From assembly GCA_946902875.1 (NCBI GenBank), contig OX336354.1, positions 9,211,247-9,275,246 on the forward strand: a DNA stretch of 64,000 nt, in the 5' to 3' direction. The notes beneath the pieces are model-generated. The model searched no databases. It saw only the letters and a program-made list of their open reading frames with translations, and was not told where the DNA came from. Both the position numbers and the translations under genes were made by a program. Source of the DNA: Nematopogon swammerdamellus. Taxonomy: Eukaryota > Arthropoda > Insecta > Lepidoptera > Adelidae. The stretch's first letter is position 1. Each line of letters opens with the position of its first letter. Below, piece by piece: positions 12,229-25,600 of the stretch.

Positions 12229-12803
12229 GACAAGCTAAAATAATATAAAGTTCAAAGTTAAATAAAAGATATTAGAATCTGAAAGCCACTGAGCCACTGA
12301 CTCACTTACTCACTGACTGATCGAATATCTAGGGTACTTTCCGGGGCCGTAGAATGCTGAAATTTTCATTATACGTAGACGCGTATTCTGGTTTTCATTG
12401 GGTATTTCATAAAACATTACATATGCTTGCCGATTGGTTGTATACGGGTAAAAACAATTGTTTGAACATACTTTAATTACACTTTCCATATGTCCAGTTG
12501 AGGATATGTAATAACATAATTATATGCTACTGAAAAGTGAAGACCTGTTGTTAACCACGATAATATTTAAGTTTAATTTATTAAACAAAAATAATAATAT
12601 TGATTTCAAAGTCCGTTTGCTCATCCATTATTCATTCCATCCTCATCATTACCTTCCTCATATATTATTATAAAAGGCAACTTCTTGAGTCTGTATGTAT
12701 GTATACTGAATTCATGACTTATTATCTAAAAGGCCTTAATTCCTTTTGCATGCGATTTTCAGCAATTAAAACTGACAAAGCCCCTTTTATGGTTCCGTAG
12801 CCA

Positions 12804-13209
12804 TTTTTTTTATTTTTTATTTTATGGAAACTTACACGGTTGGCTACATCACCTACAACGTCCGTGATGCCAGCCCATAACAGTCCGTGCAAAACACAAC
12901 TATGTAAAAAGTCAGTGCTTCCCCCTTTGATCGTGCCGGCTACACTGAACTGGTCGGAAAACACAAACTATTTTACATAGCCGTTTTGACCGACGTTTCA
13001 TTCAGTGCGGTGGTACCAACCCGGGCGGGTTAAACCCTACCACCAAGTAAGATTAGGAGGGAAGGGACCTACAGTTTTACGAGGAATCCGAACCTCGGTC
13101 AGCCTCCAACGGCCAGCGGTCACCCATCCAAGTAATGACCGCACCCAGCATTGCTTAAAATTCAATAGCGCCAGTTGACTGTCTGCACCACTGAGCTATC
13201 GAGGCTGAC
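12804..13209 (-). mobile_element. SINE with tRNA/5S-hybrid head
   Basis: On the minus strand: head GTCAGCCTCGATAGCTCAGT, the 5S-like core (13100-13150 in plus coordinates, with GGTCACCCATCCAAGTAATG), a B-box-like GGTTCGGATTCC, the shared body, and a tail seen as T-rich DNA at 12804-12830. Nearly full length. Confidence 0.85.
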
Positions 13210-13441
13210 ATCCATTATGTACGTATAATTATGTATCGGTTTGCAATCAAAAAGTTTTAAAGTAGGATTTTTTGTGAGAGGTATTATTTGTGCTTTTGCT
13301 GTGGTGTTAGTAAACACGTACGTATGACATTTAGGTATTTCGTAAACGTGTTGCCAGCTCATCGTATGGGTGTAGTCCCTTACCTTGCCACCGATCATTA
13401 TAAACAATACTTTATTCTTTATTAATTTATTCGTTGTGGCT

Positions 13442-13843
13442 GCGGCGGGTGGCCGAGTGGTTTGGGCATCGGCTTCTCATGCGGGAGGTCCGAGGTTCGA
13501 ATCCCGTCGGCGTGTACCAATCAGTTTTTTCTGACGAAAAAATTTACGTGCATTCCTACACCCGCTGCTTCACCGTTCGGAACCGGTGTAAAACTGTAGG
13601 TCCCTTCCCTTGCCCCTTACTAGGTGGTAGGCTCAAGTCACAAGACTGGGTTGATACCACCGTACTGGATGTAAGATGGCCGCAAGCAACCTCGGTTGTG
13701 TTCTCCTCTAGTCCAGTATAGCCAGCAATCCAGGGAAGTCTCCGGTATGGCACCTACCTTCTCGGAGGTGATATTGGCTGGTTAGAGCATGTGCTTTGGC
13801 CCCTCTGACTCAGCCACCCATACCGGATTACATAAAAAAAAAA
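13442..13843 (+). mobile_element. tRNA-Ser-derived SINE, full length
   Basis: The head GCGGCGGGTGGCCGAGTGG holds a pol III A box of the tRNA-Ser type, and GAGGTTCGAATCCC is a B box 40 bases on. The acceptor stem does not pair and there is no 3' tRNA end, so it is not a working tRNA gene. The body has AAACTGTAGGTCCCTTCCCT and GGTTGATACCACCGTACTGG, which resemble the central part of the other SINEs. An A run (13834-13843) ends it. Confidence 0.88.
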
Positions 13844-14540
13844 TCGTATGGTACACTAAACCTTGAATTTGTCATAATATTTTGTTTTTATAATCCGGTT
13901 CGATCACACCGGCAAAGAAGAGCCGGCAAGAAACTTTGCATGATATATAATATAGTAGGTATCTTGGAAACGATTTATTTTATTTTATTGTAGAGTAATA
14001 TAAATGTTGATACATTATATTACCTAATGTTTGCACCTATGTAAGTCATATTTTAGTAGACCGTACATGTATAAAAATAATTGTTAAATTAACCTAAAGT
14101 AATTATCTAACTAATAAATAAATATTCTTCTCCATTTCTGCCGAGGCCCGAGGCTTCCATTGGTGGGGCCCCGTACGCTTATACATATATTGTTTCCACT
14201 TAGAATTCCAGGCTTATGCCATAGTTTAAACATACTCCTTTTACTATGCTTATGCGGCGTGTGAGGAAAGCCTTGGCACGCACATCACCGGATTTATCCA
14301 CTAGCAATTTTCCGATGGTTTCGGAAAAGCCTGCGCATCCGGTGACCATGCACAAAGAACATATAATTACATATATAATCTGTCCTCAGATTGCAGGGTT
14401 TGAAACACATATGACGACGCAACAGGCGTTTTGTCATCGGTTACGGTGCACAGGTTTTTAGACAATGTGACGGTTGCATGTACAGTCGGCTCTGTGAGTG
14501 CAAGTTACGCCTGGAGAACACTTGAAAAAAGTTGTTTTAA

Positions 14541-15595
14541 CCCTTTGGCTCTGGAAGCATTATTTATAAATCTTCCTTCGCCTACACCAGGTGGCGGCCG
14601 CGATCGGCGCCGGCGCATTACTCTCGAAAAAAAATCATTTTGGAAGATTTTTCCATAAAACTTCATGAACTAACATATGGATTGTATTTACAGATAAATA
14701 TTCTAGCTATAAATGGCATTTTTTTATTTACATTACGTATTCTAGGTGACAAAATTATTTTGTAAAGTTGTTCTATGTGAAAATCGCGACCTCTCTCAGG
14801 TTTTTTTTTTTTATAAATTTATTAGACCGCGAATCGGTCATATAGTATTTTTATTATAAACACTAATAAATAACGGACCTAATCATACCTTTCTTGTGTA
14901 TCAGCAGCCCCCCGTGTCGTTCACAATAAAATTTGTATGTGGAAATTTGTATGGTTTGTATTATTTGTATGGAGAAAACTAAGTCACAAAAATTGCTAAT
15001 TTCTCGTAAATGTACTGCATACAAACACTATACGGCATATATTATTTCAACTACAGGAACTAAATGACACTTCTATCACCTCACTTTATCCAGAAAACAG
15101 ATTTATATCGAGAAACAAGCCTCTAAAAACAGCCGAAATTGGTACCGAAAAGGAGGCATTTTCTTAGTATTTTTACGAAAAATTCAGATCAACTCAGCAC
15201 AAACAAATGCACTCAATACATCCGGAATATAATGAAAAAGAGAAAAAACATCACTTATGGGTTCATCTGCACAAAAAAACACTCAGCAAACCCGAAAACA
15301 GAAGAGCAACGTACAACGCCCTCCTAATATAACCGCTGTCTTGATGACACTGACAGGGCGGTAAATCTGACATTTCTCTATGGGAGATGTTGGCCGCCTG
15401 AAAGGCTAAAGGATTCTACTATTTGAATTAATTACTGCCAGGTGCCACGGCTAAGTGAGATACAAGAATAAAATAATTTTGTTGGGGCCTCCCAACGAAA
15501 CACGGAAAAAAAAGAAAGCGGCCGATATCGGCCGCTCCATTCGTAAAGGTATAATCTATAAAGCGGCCGATATCGGCCGCTCCATTGGCAAAAGG
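14541..15595. mobile_element. Candidate piggyBac-like non-autonomous element, 1,055 bp
   Basis: Bounded by TTAA on both sides (14537-14540 and 15596-15599). The left end is CCCTTTGGCTCTGGAAGC and the right end, read on the minus strand, is CCTTTTGCCAATGGAGC; the partial match and the TTAA flanks suggest a piggyBac type. Near the right end lie two copies of the 18-bp palindrome GCGGCCGATATCGGCCGC. No transposase frame is present. Confidence 0.5.
15518..15580. repeat. Two copies of an 18-bp GC-rich palindrome, 45 bp apart
   Basis: GCGGCCGATATCGGCCGC occurs at 15518-15535 and 15563-15580, each followed by TCCATT. Perfect symmetry, GC richness in AT-rich surroundings and duplication suggest a protein-binding subterminal repeat of the surrounding element. 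Confidence 0.9.
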
Positions 15596-15764
15596 TTAAT
15601 AGTGCTAAACTTTTTATAACCTTAGAAACATAAAATAAAGACTTGCATCTCGAATAGAGACATGGAGAAAATTCTTAAGAAAGGTGGAGACAAAAATGCC
15701 ATAGACCAAATACAGCTTTAGTTTTAAGGTTCCCCATGGGGGGCTCCCCCATGGAGGATTATCC

Positions 15765-16040
15765 CGAAGTGCATGTCGTAAAAGCCGACTAAGGAATAAG
15801 GACGAGATGCCATGCTAAAAGGCGACAGGTTAGCCACCTCTCACCTTGGCACGGTCCTTCCGCCGAGTCATGCAGCAGGTGGGTCTTCGTGTCTTACTTG
15901 CTGCTTGATATTTATCTTGTGTGTAGTAATTACCTTGCCAGAATGCTTTGCTGGACGTAGTGGTCGGTGTTGTGCTGTATTTACCAGCAAAGTCCTTGTA
16001 GCACAACACCGGTTACTCCGCTTACCACGATTGATATAGT
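15765..16040 (-). mobile_element. Dispersed element E, minus-strand copy
   Basis: Carries the complement of the element at 7605: GTCGTAAAAGCCGACTAAGG at its 3' side, CACCTTGGCACGGTCCTTCC, and GTTACTCCGCTTACC at its far end. It lies 140 bases upstream of P450 coding exon 1. Confidence 0.65.
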
Positions 16041-16200
16041 GTGTGGTATGTATGTATTTAGGGTTTTATATATAACTGTTATTATTATTACTGTTATAAC
16101 AGTTATTATTGACACTAGTTTATAACTGGTCAGTCACAATTTAATTCATTTAATTATATATGAAATATATATTGTTTCAGAGACCTACAGTACCAACACA

Positions 16201-16624
16201 ATGAGATACGCCAACGACGTCGTGAAGTTGCCATTTCTGCGATCCCCAGCCTGTTTCAAATCCTCGGGTATTTCTTTACCTAATTGTAAAGGACAAAAGC
16301 AATCAAACCATTTACTTGGACTGAAAAAGTCTCTATCCTTCGAAAATCAAAGAACTCTAAAATGGCCAAATACATACTCGAGAATTTATTCTTCTCTGGC
16401 AAACTACGAAAGAGTTCCAGATTCACGCCAGGCAGAAATGAGGCCAAAACCGGCAGCAATAAGGGATATTTTCCAACGGTCCAGATCGACCCATGCAGCA
16501 CTGAGCGCTTCAACGTTTGTGGATGAGAGCGAAGTGGTTGGAAGAGTCAAGTCTTGGGAAGAAGTTCCTGGTCCGAAACCATTGCCTTTGTTGGGAAATA
16601 CCTGGCGTTTCATACCGTACATAG
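16201..16624 (+). CDS. P450 coding exon 1: transit peptide and proline hinge
   Basis: This exon codes for residues 1-141 plus one base. The first 120 or so residues are rich in Lys, Arg, Ser and Asn and are unlike any conserved P450 fold, as expected for a long mitochondrial presequence. The proline hinge PGPKPLPLLGN follows. The ATG is chosen because a good acceptor (TTGTTTCAG, ending 16180) lies 20 bases upstream, so the exon probably starts at 16181 with a short 5'UTR. One or more non-coding exons should then lie upstream, but none can be identified. The donor is G|GTAAAT. The following intron is 8.4 kb. Confidence 0.88.
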
Positions 16625-19600
16625 GTAAATTATTTTTTCTACTCTTTTTTGCTTCTGAAGCGTGAGTTGTGACTGGGAAGCAGATTGTTGCATATGCGCT
16701 TTACTAACAACATGAAACACTTGATTTGCATTATAAATAATTAATTTAAATTTAAACATTTATCGCCTTTACCAATACAAAACAGTATTTTTTTTCCTTT
16801 TATTTTTTCATCAATTCTCACACTCAGCTCTTTTGCTAGGTACTACATTTTTTTATAAAAAGCGCAACATGTGGCACCGAGTCACTCATAAGGTCTCTAA
16901 CGACGCCTATTGGCATTTGGTCGTACGCGGGGATTGCGAATGCCATGTCGTCCTGACAGGTGCCTATTAATGTTTTTGCATTTCATGCAAATGTTCTAAT
17001 GTTTCTTTAAGCAGTTAAGTATTTTCGATGGATCTATCTATCTAACATTATGTATTGCCACCATTGAGGGTTATAAAATCAATGATTGCCACAGGCCACA
17101 GGTATTGATAAAGACAGTATGTTGTTATGATTTGAAGATCTTTAATGAAATTCTGCCAAATTATTTTTTAATTGTTTTTATTACACGTAACGTTTTATCA
17201 GACATCTTACATTTTAATTGTCGATTGCTAAAATCAAGCTCGTTTAGTAACGTCGTTATCTCGGCAATTTAAAATTTTTTTTTTGTAAACCAATATTGGT
17301 GGCTTTGCCGAGAGACCAATGGTGCAGTCAACACAGCCGAAATCACCTCTCGCGAAACCACGCTCAGTTAGGTGCCATGCCATCAGATTCACCGATTTAC
17401 GAAGTGGTCTTACCTAATCTAAGATTCATAATCTAAGCCCCTTGGTTACCCGTGAGAGGAAGCTGACCACTAACCACTGACTTCCAGTCGTACATTCACT
17501 ACCTACCAATAAAATCATAGGGTAGAACTGTTATAGTCATACTTTGCACACGTATAATTATATACTTCCTAGTATACTAAAATAATGCACACAATTCACA
17601 TACAACACGCAGACGGCTCATATCATACGCGTGTTGATAAACAGTTTCAATTTGTTAATTTCGCCGTAAATAACTCACAATGTTAACAATATTTTACGGA
17701 TTGTTAATATACCGAATGTATTTGTTTTTGTGTGTCTGTCTATCTGTTTTGTCTGTGTGTCAGTTTTCCGAATATTGAACTTAATTATTTGCTTTTTCGT
17801 TTGTTTAATAAGTTTAGTATGTTATTAGTTTTGAAACTGTAATTAGTTAGGTATTTTGTGTATCTACCCCATATAACTGCAATATGTTATGTGATCTCTC
17901 TGTAAACGAATTTTTATTGGTGTTTGTGAATGTTTATAAGGATGTTTGAGGTAATAAATATTCTAGAAACAAATTCATACACAAAAATACATTTCAGTAT
18001 GGTTTGTCATCAGCTTTTTTTTTCCTGCTCACAATTTTGACAGATATATACGTATTTGTAATTTCTTCTTTCTGCATATCATTTATGTTTTGTTCTACTC
18101 TACGCGTGAATGCCCTTTCTATCCTTTGAATGATTTTGTTACCTAGCTAGACTAACGACCAATGCTGCACGCCATCTTTCGTAACATTCGCGTATCTCAC
18201 CATCAGTAGCCGCATATGTGCAAAATTGCTCATACACCGTCTATGTTGCATTGGCAAGTGCTTTTCACCACACTATGCAAGTAAACTAAATAATTTTTCG
18301 TTAAAAATTTTAAATAATATATTTTCAAAGTTTGGGATAATAGTAGTAAGTGATCTAGAATGCAATGGAGCGAGCCATCCTAGGAATATTTCTACGTTAT
18401 ATGGTGTGTAACGAGGCAAACGGCCGACCCACCAAAGTAGTCGATATTGAACACTGGGTGGCTAAGCTCAAGTGTCAATGAGCTGGGAACGTCAGCCGAA
18501 GAGACGATGATCATTGGAGTTGCCGTGTCCTACATTGGCGGCCGTGGACACGAAAACGGAGTGTGTAAATATCACCCGCCAGGTGGGACGACGACATCAA
18601 GTACGTCGGCGGAAAGCCGTGGTTACGTACCGCATGGTACCGCTGCTGATGGCCGGGAGGAATGGAGGAAAATTGGAGAGGCTATGTCCAGCAGTGGAGG
18701 CATACACACTGACTGATCTACAATAGCAACAGAAAATGCCCTGCCATAGACCTTATGCCATAGGACATTTGAGCGTCTTTTCGATATTACATGAGCAATA
18801 ATAGTCATTATTTGTTAGAAAGCTTACATTATACATAGCTTATATTAATACATGATAGAAAGCTTAATCACATTAAGACATTTTATACCAAATTTTTGTC
18901 AGAATAAGCTGTTTCGATTAATTCTTCTCTTGTCCAGATAGACCGTAAAAACAGTTTTGAAAGCATTTTCTACTTAAAAAATAGCCCGTTTATTAGGGTG
19001 ATACTATTTTACTAACTCTTAGATATAAAATTGTTGTCGATCGATGAGACGCGACAAGCGAGACCGCAGCCACTCTGTATTGCAAACCAATAATTACGAA
19101 CTAGTAAGAATGTCTTGAGAGCGAGTCTTTCAGTTTTTGCGATGTGGAAAACTCTGTCGACGCCATCCATGTTGGGTAAATCGGTGCGGTCAAATTATTC
19201 AGGAGGAATTCGTTGGGCGTGCTCGTTTGTAACTTAACATTGTATGAGTTATATGATTTGTTTTTGAAGTGAAAACTTCTTTAGCGGCGCTTGGCACTTT
19301 TTAAGGTGGGTAAAAAATGTTAAACTCGCGTCATCGCGTCATCGCGTCAGCGTCAGATTTATTTTTATTATTTAAAATGTAACCTTAAGCCATTGCATTA
19401 AGGGTTCCGTAACAAATGCATGTCTGTCCGTTCTACTAAATTTAACATTTATTTCAAAATGAATGTAGGGTTCCGTAACAAATGCAAGTCTGGCCGTTCT
19501 ATTAAATTTTACAATTTTCATCCAAGGTTCTCCGACGGTTATTTTATAATAAAAATAGGGTTCCGTAACACGTTTATGTCTGCCCATTCTACTAAGTTCT

Positions 19601-22600
19601 GCAAAATGAATGTAGGGTTCTGCAACAAATGCATGTCTGTCCGTTCTACTAAATTTAACATTTAGTTTTTGTTATTTTTTTTTTTTTTTAATAATTTTTT
19701 TTCATTGATATTAAAAAAAAAATTTTTTTATACTTTCTTCATATTTGTGTAAACTTAAATATATTTGTTTCGTTGACGTTATTTATAGGATTAAGTTTAA
19801 AATTTAATATTAAGAAGTCACTTGCGAAAATAGTAGGGCGATTTTTTTGTTTAAGTTTTCACTTCTGTCGGCAGTCCTTATGACTGACAGACTTTTTATT
19901 TACAGTTCTTTATATAATTTTAAACATAAAAAAACCAAACAACACAATATAGTCAAACTAATAACTAAATTAAAATAAAAAGCTCTTCTATTGGGACAGG
20001 ACATGGGGAGCGTTCCCCCGCTGAATGGCCAAGTTTATGTTTTGGGTGAGGAACGCTCTGGCACGACGCGCGGTCCCCGGACGCCTCCATAAGCAGTTTG
20101 CCTAACTGTTTCACCAGTTCTTTGGTTTGGTGTCCGGGCTCCACACCCCAAGAGTCTCCACGGCAAAAGCGACAAACTCGTAATTTGGTTTGACATTAAT
20201 TTGTTTAATTTACAAGTTATGTAGGTACGTATGTATAACATTAAAAAACACATATTTATTATTATATTTCGACATAGTGTCGTCGTCAGATAATTTTTAT
20301 ATACATGTAAGATTAATAATATGTCAAATGGTGGAGTATAGAACAAGGTTTAAAAAATTTCGATGTGAATCATTTCGCGTCCTTGTCAAATTACAAAGAC
20401 TTAATGAGAATATTTTTCGCGTCAGTGTGATTTTGATACAAAGACAAATTTACATGATTTTACATAATTAAGGTCCATAATAGTCGGTTTGGGTCTAGGT
20501 CAAATTCTACAGCTAAATTAGTATATTGTGGGAGTATCCATAAATGTCAAATATTATACAAATAAACTAATAAAAGACTAGATATCGCTTGACTCGTTGA
20601 TAAAAAATTACAACACCGATTACTCTGCTTACCCAGATTGTCGGGAATCCGATCCGATTGTGGTATGTGTGAATGTCTGTATGCAGTTCGTAAAAAGTAT
20701 TTATACTTATTAGGCACACCCATCGATCACGATTGACAATTATTGTACTAATATTAGACGGTCTGTGACCATGAATACCCTCAGTATAATTTAGTTTATT
20801 TGTATGTCAGTCAGTTAGTCAGCGTGTAAGCATCCACTGTTGGACATACGATTCTTCAATTTTCCTCCAGTCTTCCCGACCTTCAGCGGTACGGAACCAC
20901 TGCTTTCCGCCGGCTTACTTGATGTCGTCGTCCTACCTTGCGGGTGGTCTTCCCGCACTCAGTTTTTCTGTCCACGACCGCTAATGTAGGACACGGTTAC
21001 TCCAACGGTCGTCGTCTCTTCGGCTGACGTGCCCCTCCCACTGCCACTTGAGCTTAGCCACCCGGTGTCCAATATCGACTACTTTGGTGCATCGGCGGAT
21101 TGCCTCGTTACGCATTATATCACGTAGCGATATTCCCAGCATGGCACGCTCTATTGTCATTGCTGTATTATTTTTATATTAGCTGAATAACCACAGGAAA
21201 TATGAAAGATTACATTCGTGTTAATCTTATATAAATGCATTAAGCCGTTCTCGAGCTATGTATGTTTAAAGCAACGTGCATAGGTACATCTACTTCTGCC
21301 GAAGACATCGACAAAGGACATTGAAAAGTAGGGCTGCAGGAATTTGAAATGTTTCGTTTATTTTGTTTTTACTAATTGTAAAACATTTAAAAACATTTTC
21401 CCAATCAGCCATAATAATTACAAATTAATTAAACATAATATGCATATCAGTATGTTATGAATTAATGCTAATAACTTGGCCTAGCTTTTCGAAATATTTA
21501 CAATTCTAAGCTCGAAACCACGCAATAGCTCACATTACGCAACACATATTTTTTAATACATTTTAATTTTACTTTTTACGACAGCGTGCGTGACCTAATC
21601 GTAGACGGGACCTAACCTATTCATATCGTTTACACTAACATTATCGTGAGTTTGATCTTACACCATTACATTAAGGATTGTTTCTGCACGATTTGCTCAC
21701 GGCTGAAACGACAAAGCCGATTTTACATTTATGGCAATAAAATTCCTCGCATTATTTTAGTTTTTACGTGACGGCAACACTAGTGGGTAACGTATTTGCT
21801 TTGCACTGATCCAGTATCGGTAGTTTCAAGTATCGTCAAGAACAAAAGAAGGTACCTCAGACCTCTGTCACCGAATATATTGCCTCTGTGCCTCATGGTG
21901 TCTCAGACAAAGAAGTTCTTATTAAATGTTTTTTTCCGTTTGACGATATATTTAAATTATGTACTTACTTTAGTTGACGTTTCGTCCATCACTTCCTTTG
22001 TCCCGAGGATGTCTAATCGAAAAATTCTTTATTACGTCGAATGTTCGTAAAATGAAGAAATGAAAAGAAGTTCTTTGCTTGGAAAATACTTTATCACCAC
22101 GTGGTTACCATTCGCGCATGCATGCTTGAGTTTAGGTTTTCGATGCGGAAGTTCGGAAGCATGATTGGTCCTCTTCGTCGACACGTTTTTCGAGCAACGA
22201 ATATTCCGCTGCTCGTCGCGATGACATGTCGCGGCAGTGTTTTCGTAAATATGATTTCGGCTTAATAGTGCAAAAAGCTTACGCATAGCTTAGTAATTGG
22301 GCACAAAGACTAGCATAGGTTAATCACGGGAACAATCTGACAAAGTGATTGATTGTAAGAGAAAAACGTCTTATGAAACAAATGATTAAGGCGACTTGTA
22401 ATGTAAGTGTTTTAGTAGTTTGATTGAACCTGTTCAAATAAAAACCATCAATGAATAAAGGTATACAGTAAAATTACAAACCTTGGCTGGAATGTGTTGT
22501 TATTAAGTAAAATCATGAAAAAGATCAATAGAACTACAGTTAACAACGATTAGCGAGCGACAATATAATTATGATGGTATCATTAGGTTCATATCCTTTG

Positions 22601-25600
22601 ATATACTTCAGAAACACAGCGACCTACTTTTGAAAAAAAAAATAAGATGAAATTTGGTGTTAATTTATTTTGGACATACGTAAGTAATTTCGAGGTAGAT
22701 TCAAAGATTGCACTTATTAAAATAATCAATAGATATAATAAAATTGTAAAATTGGCGTGTCAGTAAATTTATGATATGCAAACAAAGATGGGTGGGATAA
22801 GGATTAAGTAATAGAATGCATTGAGATAATTTATTGAAATGTTTATTTATGTAGGTATTTGTGCATTTGTGTGTTTGTATGTTTGTTAGTGCACGCATCG
22901 CGTGATAACTACTGAACCAATTTGCGAACTTTATGAAAAAACATCTAGGCTATATAGCATCATGCCATTATTCGTATGAGCAGAGAAGTGGTGTCGGAAG
23001 TGAAAGTAGTCGGATAAAAATCGTAAGCTCGGTTAGTTGCGTTATTAAAAAGCATCGCAAAATGTCGAAAATGTTTAGCTGCATACTATAATTGTGACCT
23101 TAAGCTAGAGGCATTTGCTCTTACTTTCGTTAGATACCTAATTAAAGAATGCGAAAGTAAGTTTCTAAATGAGAACGTAATTTTCGTATCATAACTCGAA
23201 ATGCTGTCTTCTAAAATTAGTGGTCCCAGCAAAAATTTCAGCCGCTCTCAACCTTTTTCGGTTATGTAACCGCGGAACCGAAGGTGGCGATTTAAACACT
23301 GATATGGCACCGAATTTTAATTACGTAGCAGGGCTGAGATTTAAAAAAAAGCAAGTGTCCAATGAGTCCTATCGATTTTTAATTATGTGTAAACATCTAT
23401 ACCGGGACTCCGAGGCTGGAGTCAATTGTGGCTTAGTAACAGTGTCGCACAATGAGCTGAGAAACGAACTTAGTGACTTAGGGATCAATAACAATTTACA
23501 TTTGTTTCCGAAGTAGGAGAAGATTTCAGATCGTCACGAGACCAGGAGTGGCCACTCTTGTTCTCTTACAGCGCGCTAAACGTTTTGGCTCGGGTCAATC
23601 CTTCGTCAGCTAGTCTGCGTTGACGCCGATAGACGATTTTATTGAATTTTGTTTAAACTTGTTCCTCAATAAATTTAAAATTTTTGCCTCTCGGTTAAGC
23701 TCGGTTAAACGTGACCTGGGGACTTTGGCGAGTTTGGATAATCGGGGTTCTACGTTCTACTGTAAGTGATACCAATAGATGACCGCGAACCAATGCTTAA
23801 TTACCACTGCCCTATCGGAATTATCTTGGTTTCCAAACCAGTTAGGTAGTTGTAATAACTCATTTTGAACATGAAAGTGACCATCTTCAGAACTTGTTAT
23901 ACAGAAAGTAAGTTGGAACTACAAATACAGTCGCATCTAAAAGTGGAACTATATCTCTAGAACTTCTGACGCTCTATGTCACATGTGTGTTCGGACAATG
24001 TGTAAATAAAGAATACTTTAGGAGGTACAAATAACCTCGCATGCACATTAGTTAAAGTCAACAATACATACATAGATAGGTATATACATACATAGATATA
24101 CTTACAGTGAATACGAGTACTATGAAGTACTAGGTTGGCAAATATAACTTAAAAAAGCAACATCCGATACAAGAGTTTTCCATTCAGTTTTATGTTTACA
24201 CTCACACACCTTGTCAAGCTTATTTGGGAATCTGGCAATAATTTATTTTTATTGAATTTAATTTTTTTTTTTTATGTAAACCAACATGGGTGGCTATGTC
24301 GAGAGACCAATGGTACAGTCGAAAGAGCCAAAAACCCCTCTCCTCGCGAAACCACGCTCAGTGAGGCGCCATGCCAGCAGATTTGCGGACTGTTGCTAGG
24401 CTGTCTAGCCCGTTGATACAACGTTTGAAGACACCCAGGTTAAAGGATTCGGGAAACACACTCGCCGGGAGACAGTTCCACACCCTAGCGGCGCGACAAA
24501 GAAAAGATTTGCCGTAGCGAGACGAGCAAACAGGCAGTACTGTGCATTACATTCTAATACCTTGCGCGTCTGTAATCATGAAATTTCTGTAATTGTATGG
24601 AATGTCGTTAGTTCTAGATAGTTCAGATTTTAATTTAATGTACTATTAACAAGAATGCCAACAATTTACACATGACAACAGCAAGGCATCAGAATTAGGG
24701 GAAAATAAATGAAATGAAAAGGTTTTACTTATCTTCACAATATGTGCTCACGATACATAATACAGATCAGTAACAAAATGTCAAGATAAATGGGCGTCTA
24801 TCTCAGCTTAATGCTGCGGCCCAGAACAGGCTCTGTCGTTCCGCTGATTTTCAGACAGACCCCTCCGTGTTTACATAGCACAACATACATATGGTTGAAA
24901 GCGAGATGATAACTCCATTCCCTGATTCCCTTCCTGCGCTTGCCCCGCCTTGCTGAAGTTTCCTAAAGAATTAAACCATACAGGTGGCTACTCCGTGGGA
25001 CACATCGACCGCGTCTGCCAATCCTTGCGGCGAGAGTATGGCGCATGCGTGCGGCTTGCAGGAATACTTGGTCGCCCAGACATGCTGTTCGTGTTCGACG
25101 CGGCCGAAGTGGAGCGCGTGTTCCGCGCAGAGGACGCGCTGCCCCACAGGTAACCTCGTGCGGAGGACGCGCTGCCCCACAGGTAACCTCGTGCGGAGGA
25201 CGCGCTGCCCCTCAGTTAAACCTGCGCGAAGAGCACGCTGCACCACAGGTAACGGCGTGTGGAGGACGCGCTGCCCCACAGGTAAACCTGCGCGAAGTGC
25301 TCGCTGCACCACAGGTAACGGCGTGTGGAGGACGCGCTGCCCCACAGGTAACCTCGTGCGGAGGACGCGCTGCCCCTCAGTTAAACCTGCGCGAAGAGCA
25401 CGCTGCACCACAGGTAACGGCGTGTGGAGGACGCGCTGCCTGACAGGTAAACCTGCGCGAAGTGCACGCTGCACCACAGGTAACGGCGTGTGGAGGACGC
25501 GCTGCCCCACAGGTAACCTCGTGCGGAGGCCGCGCTGCCCCTCAGTTAAACCTGCGCGAAGAGCACGCTGCACCACAGGTAACGGCGTGTGGAGGACGCG

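Noticed and set aside
13442..13515. tRNA-Ser-like sequence as a tRNA gene
   Set aside because: A and B boxes are present but the acceptor stem does not close, and the sequence continues into a SINE body with a poly(A) tail. The same head recurs at 33224.
23220..23516. 98-codon frame in P450 intron 1 as an extra exon
   Set aside because: It has no P450 similarity, and the exon 1 to exon 2 phase fits without it.
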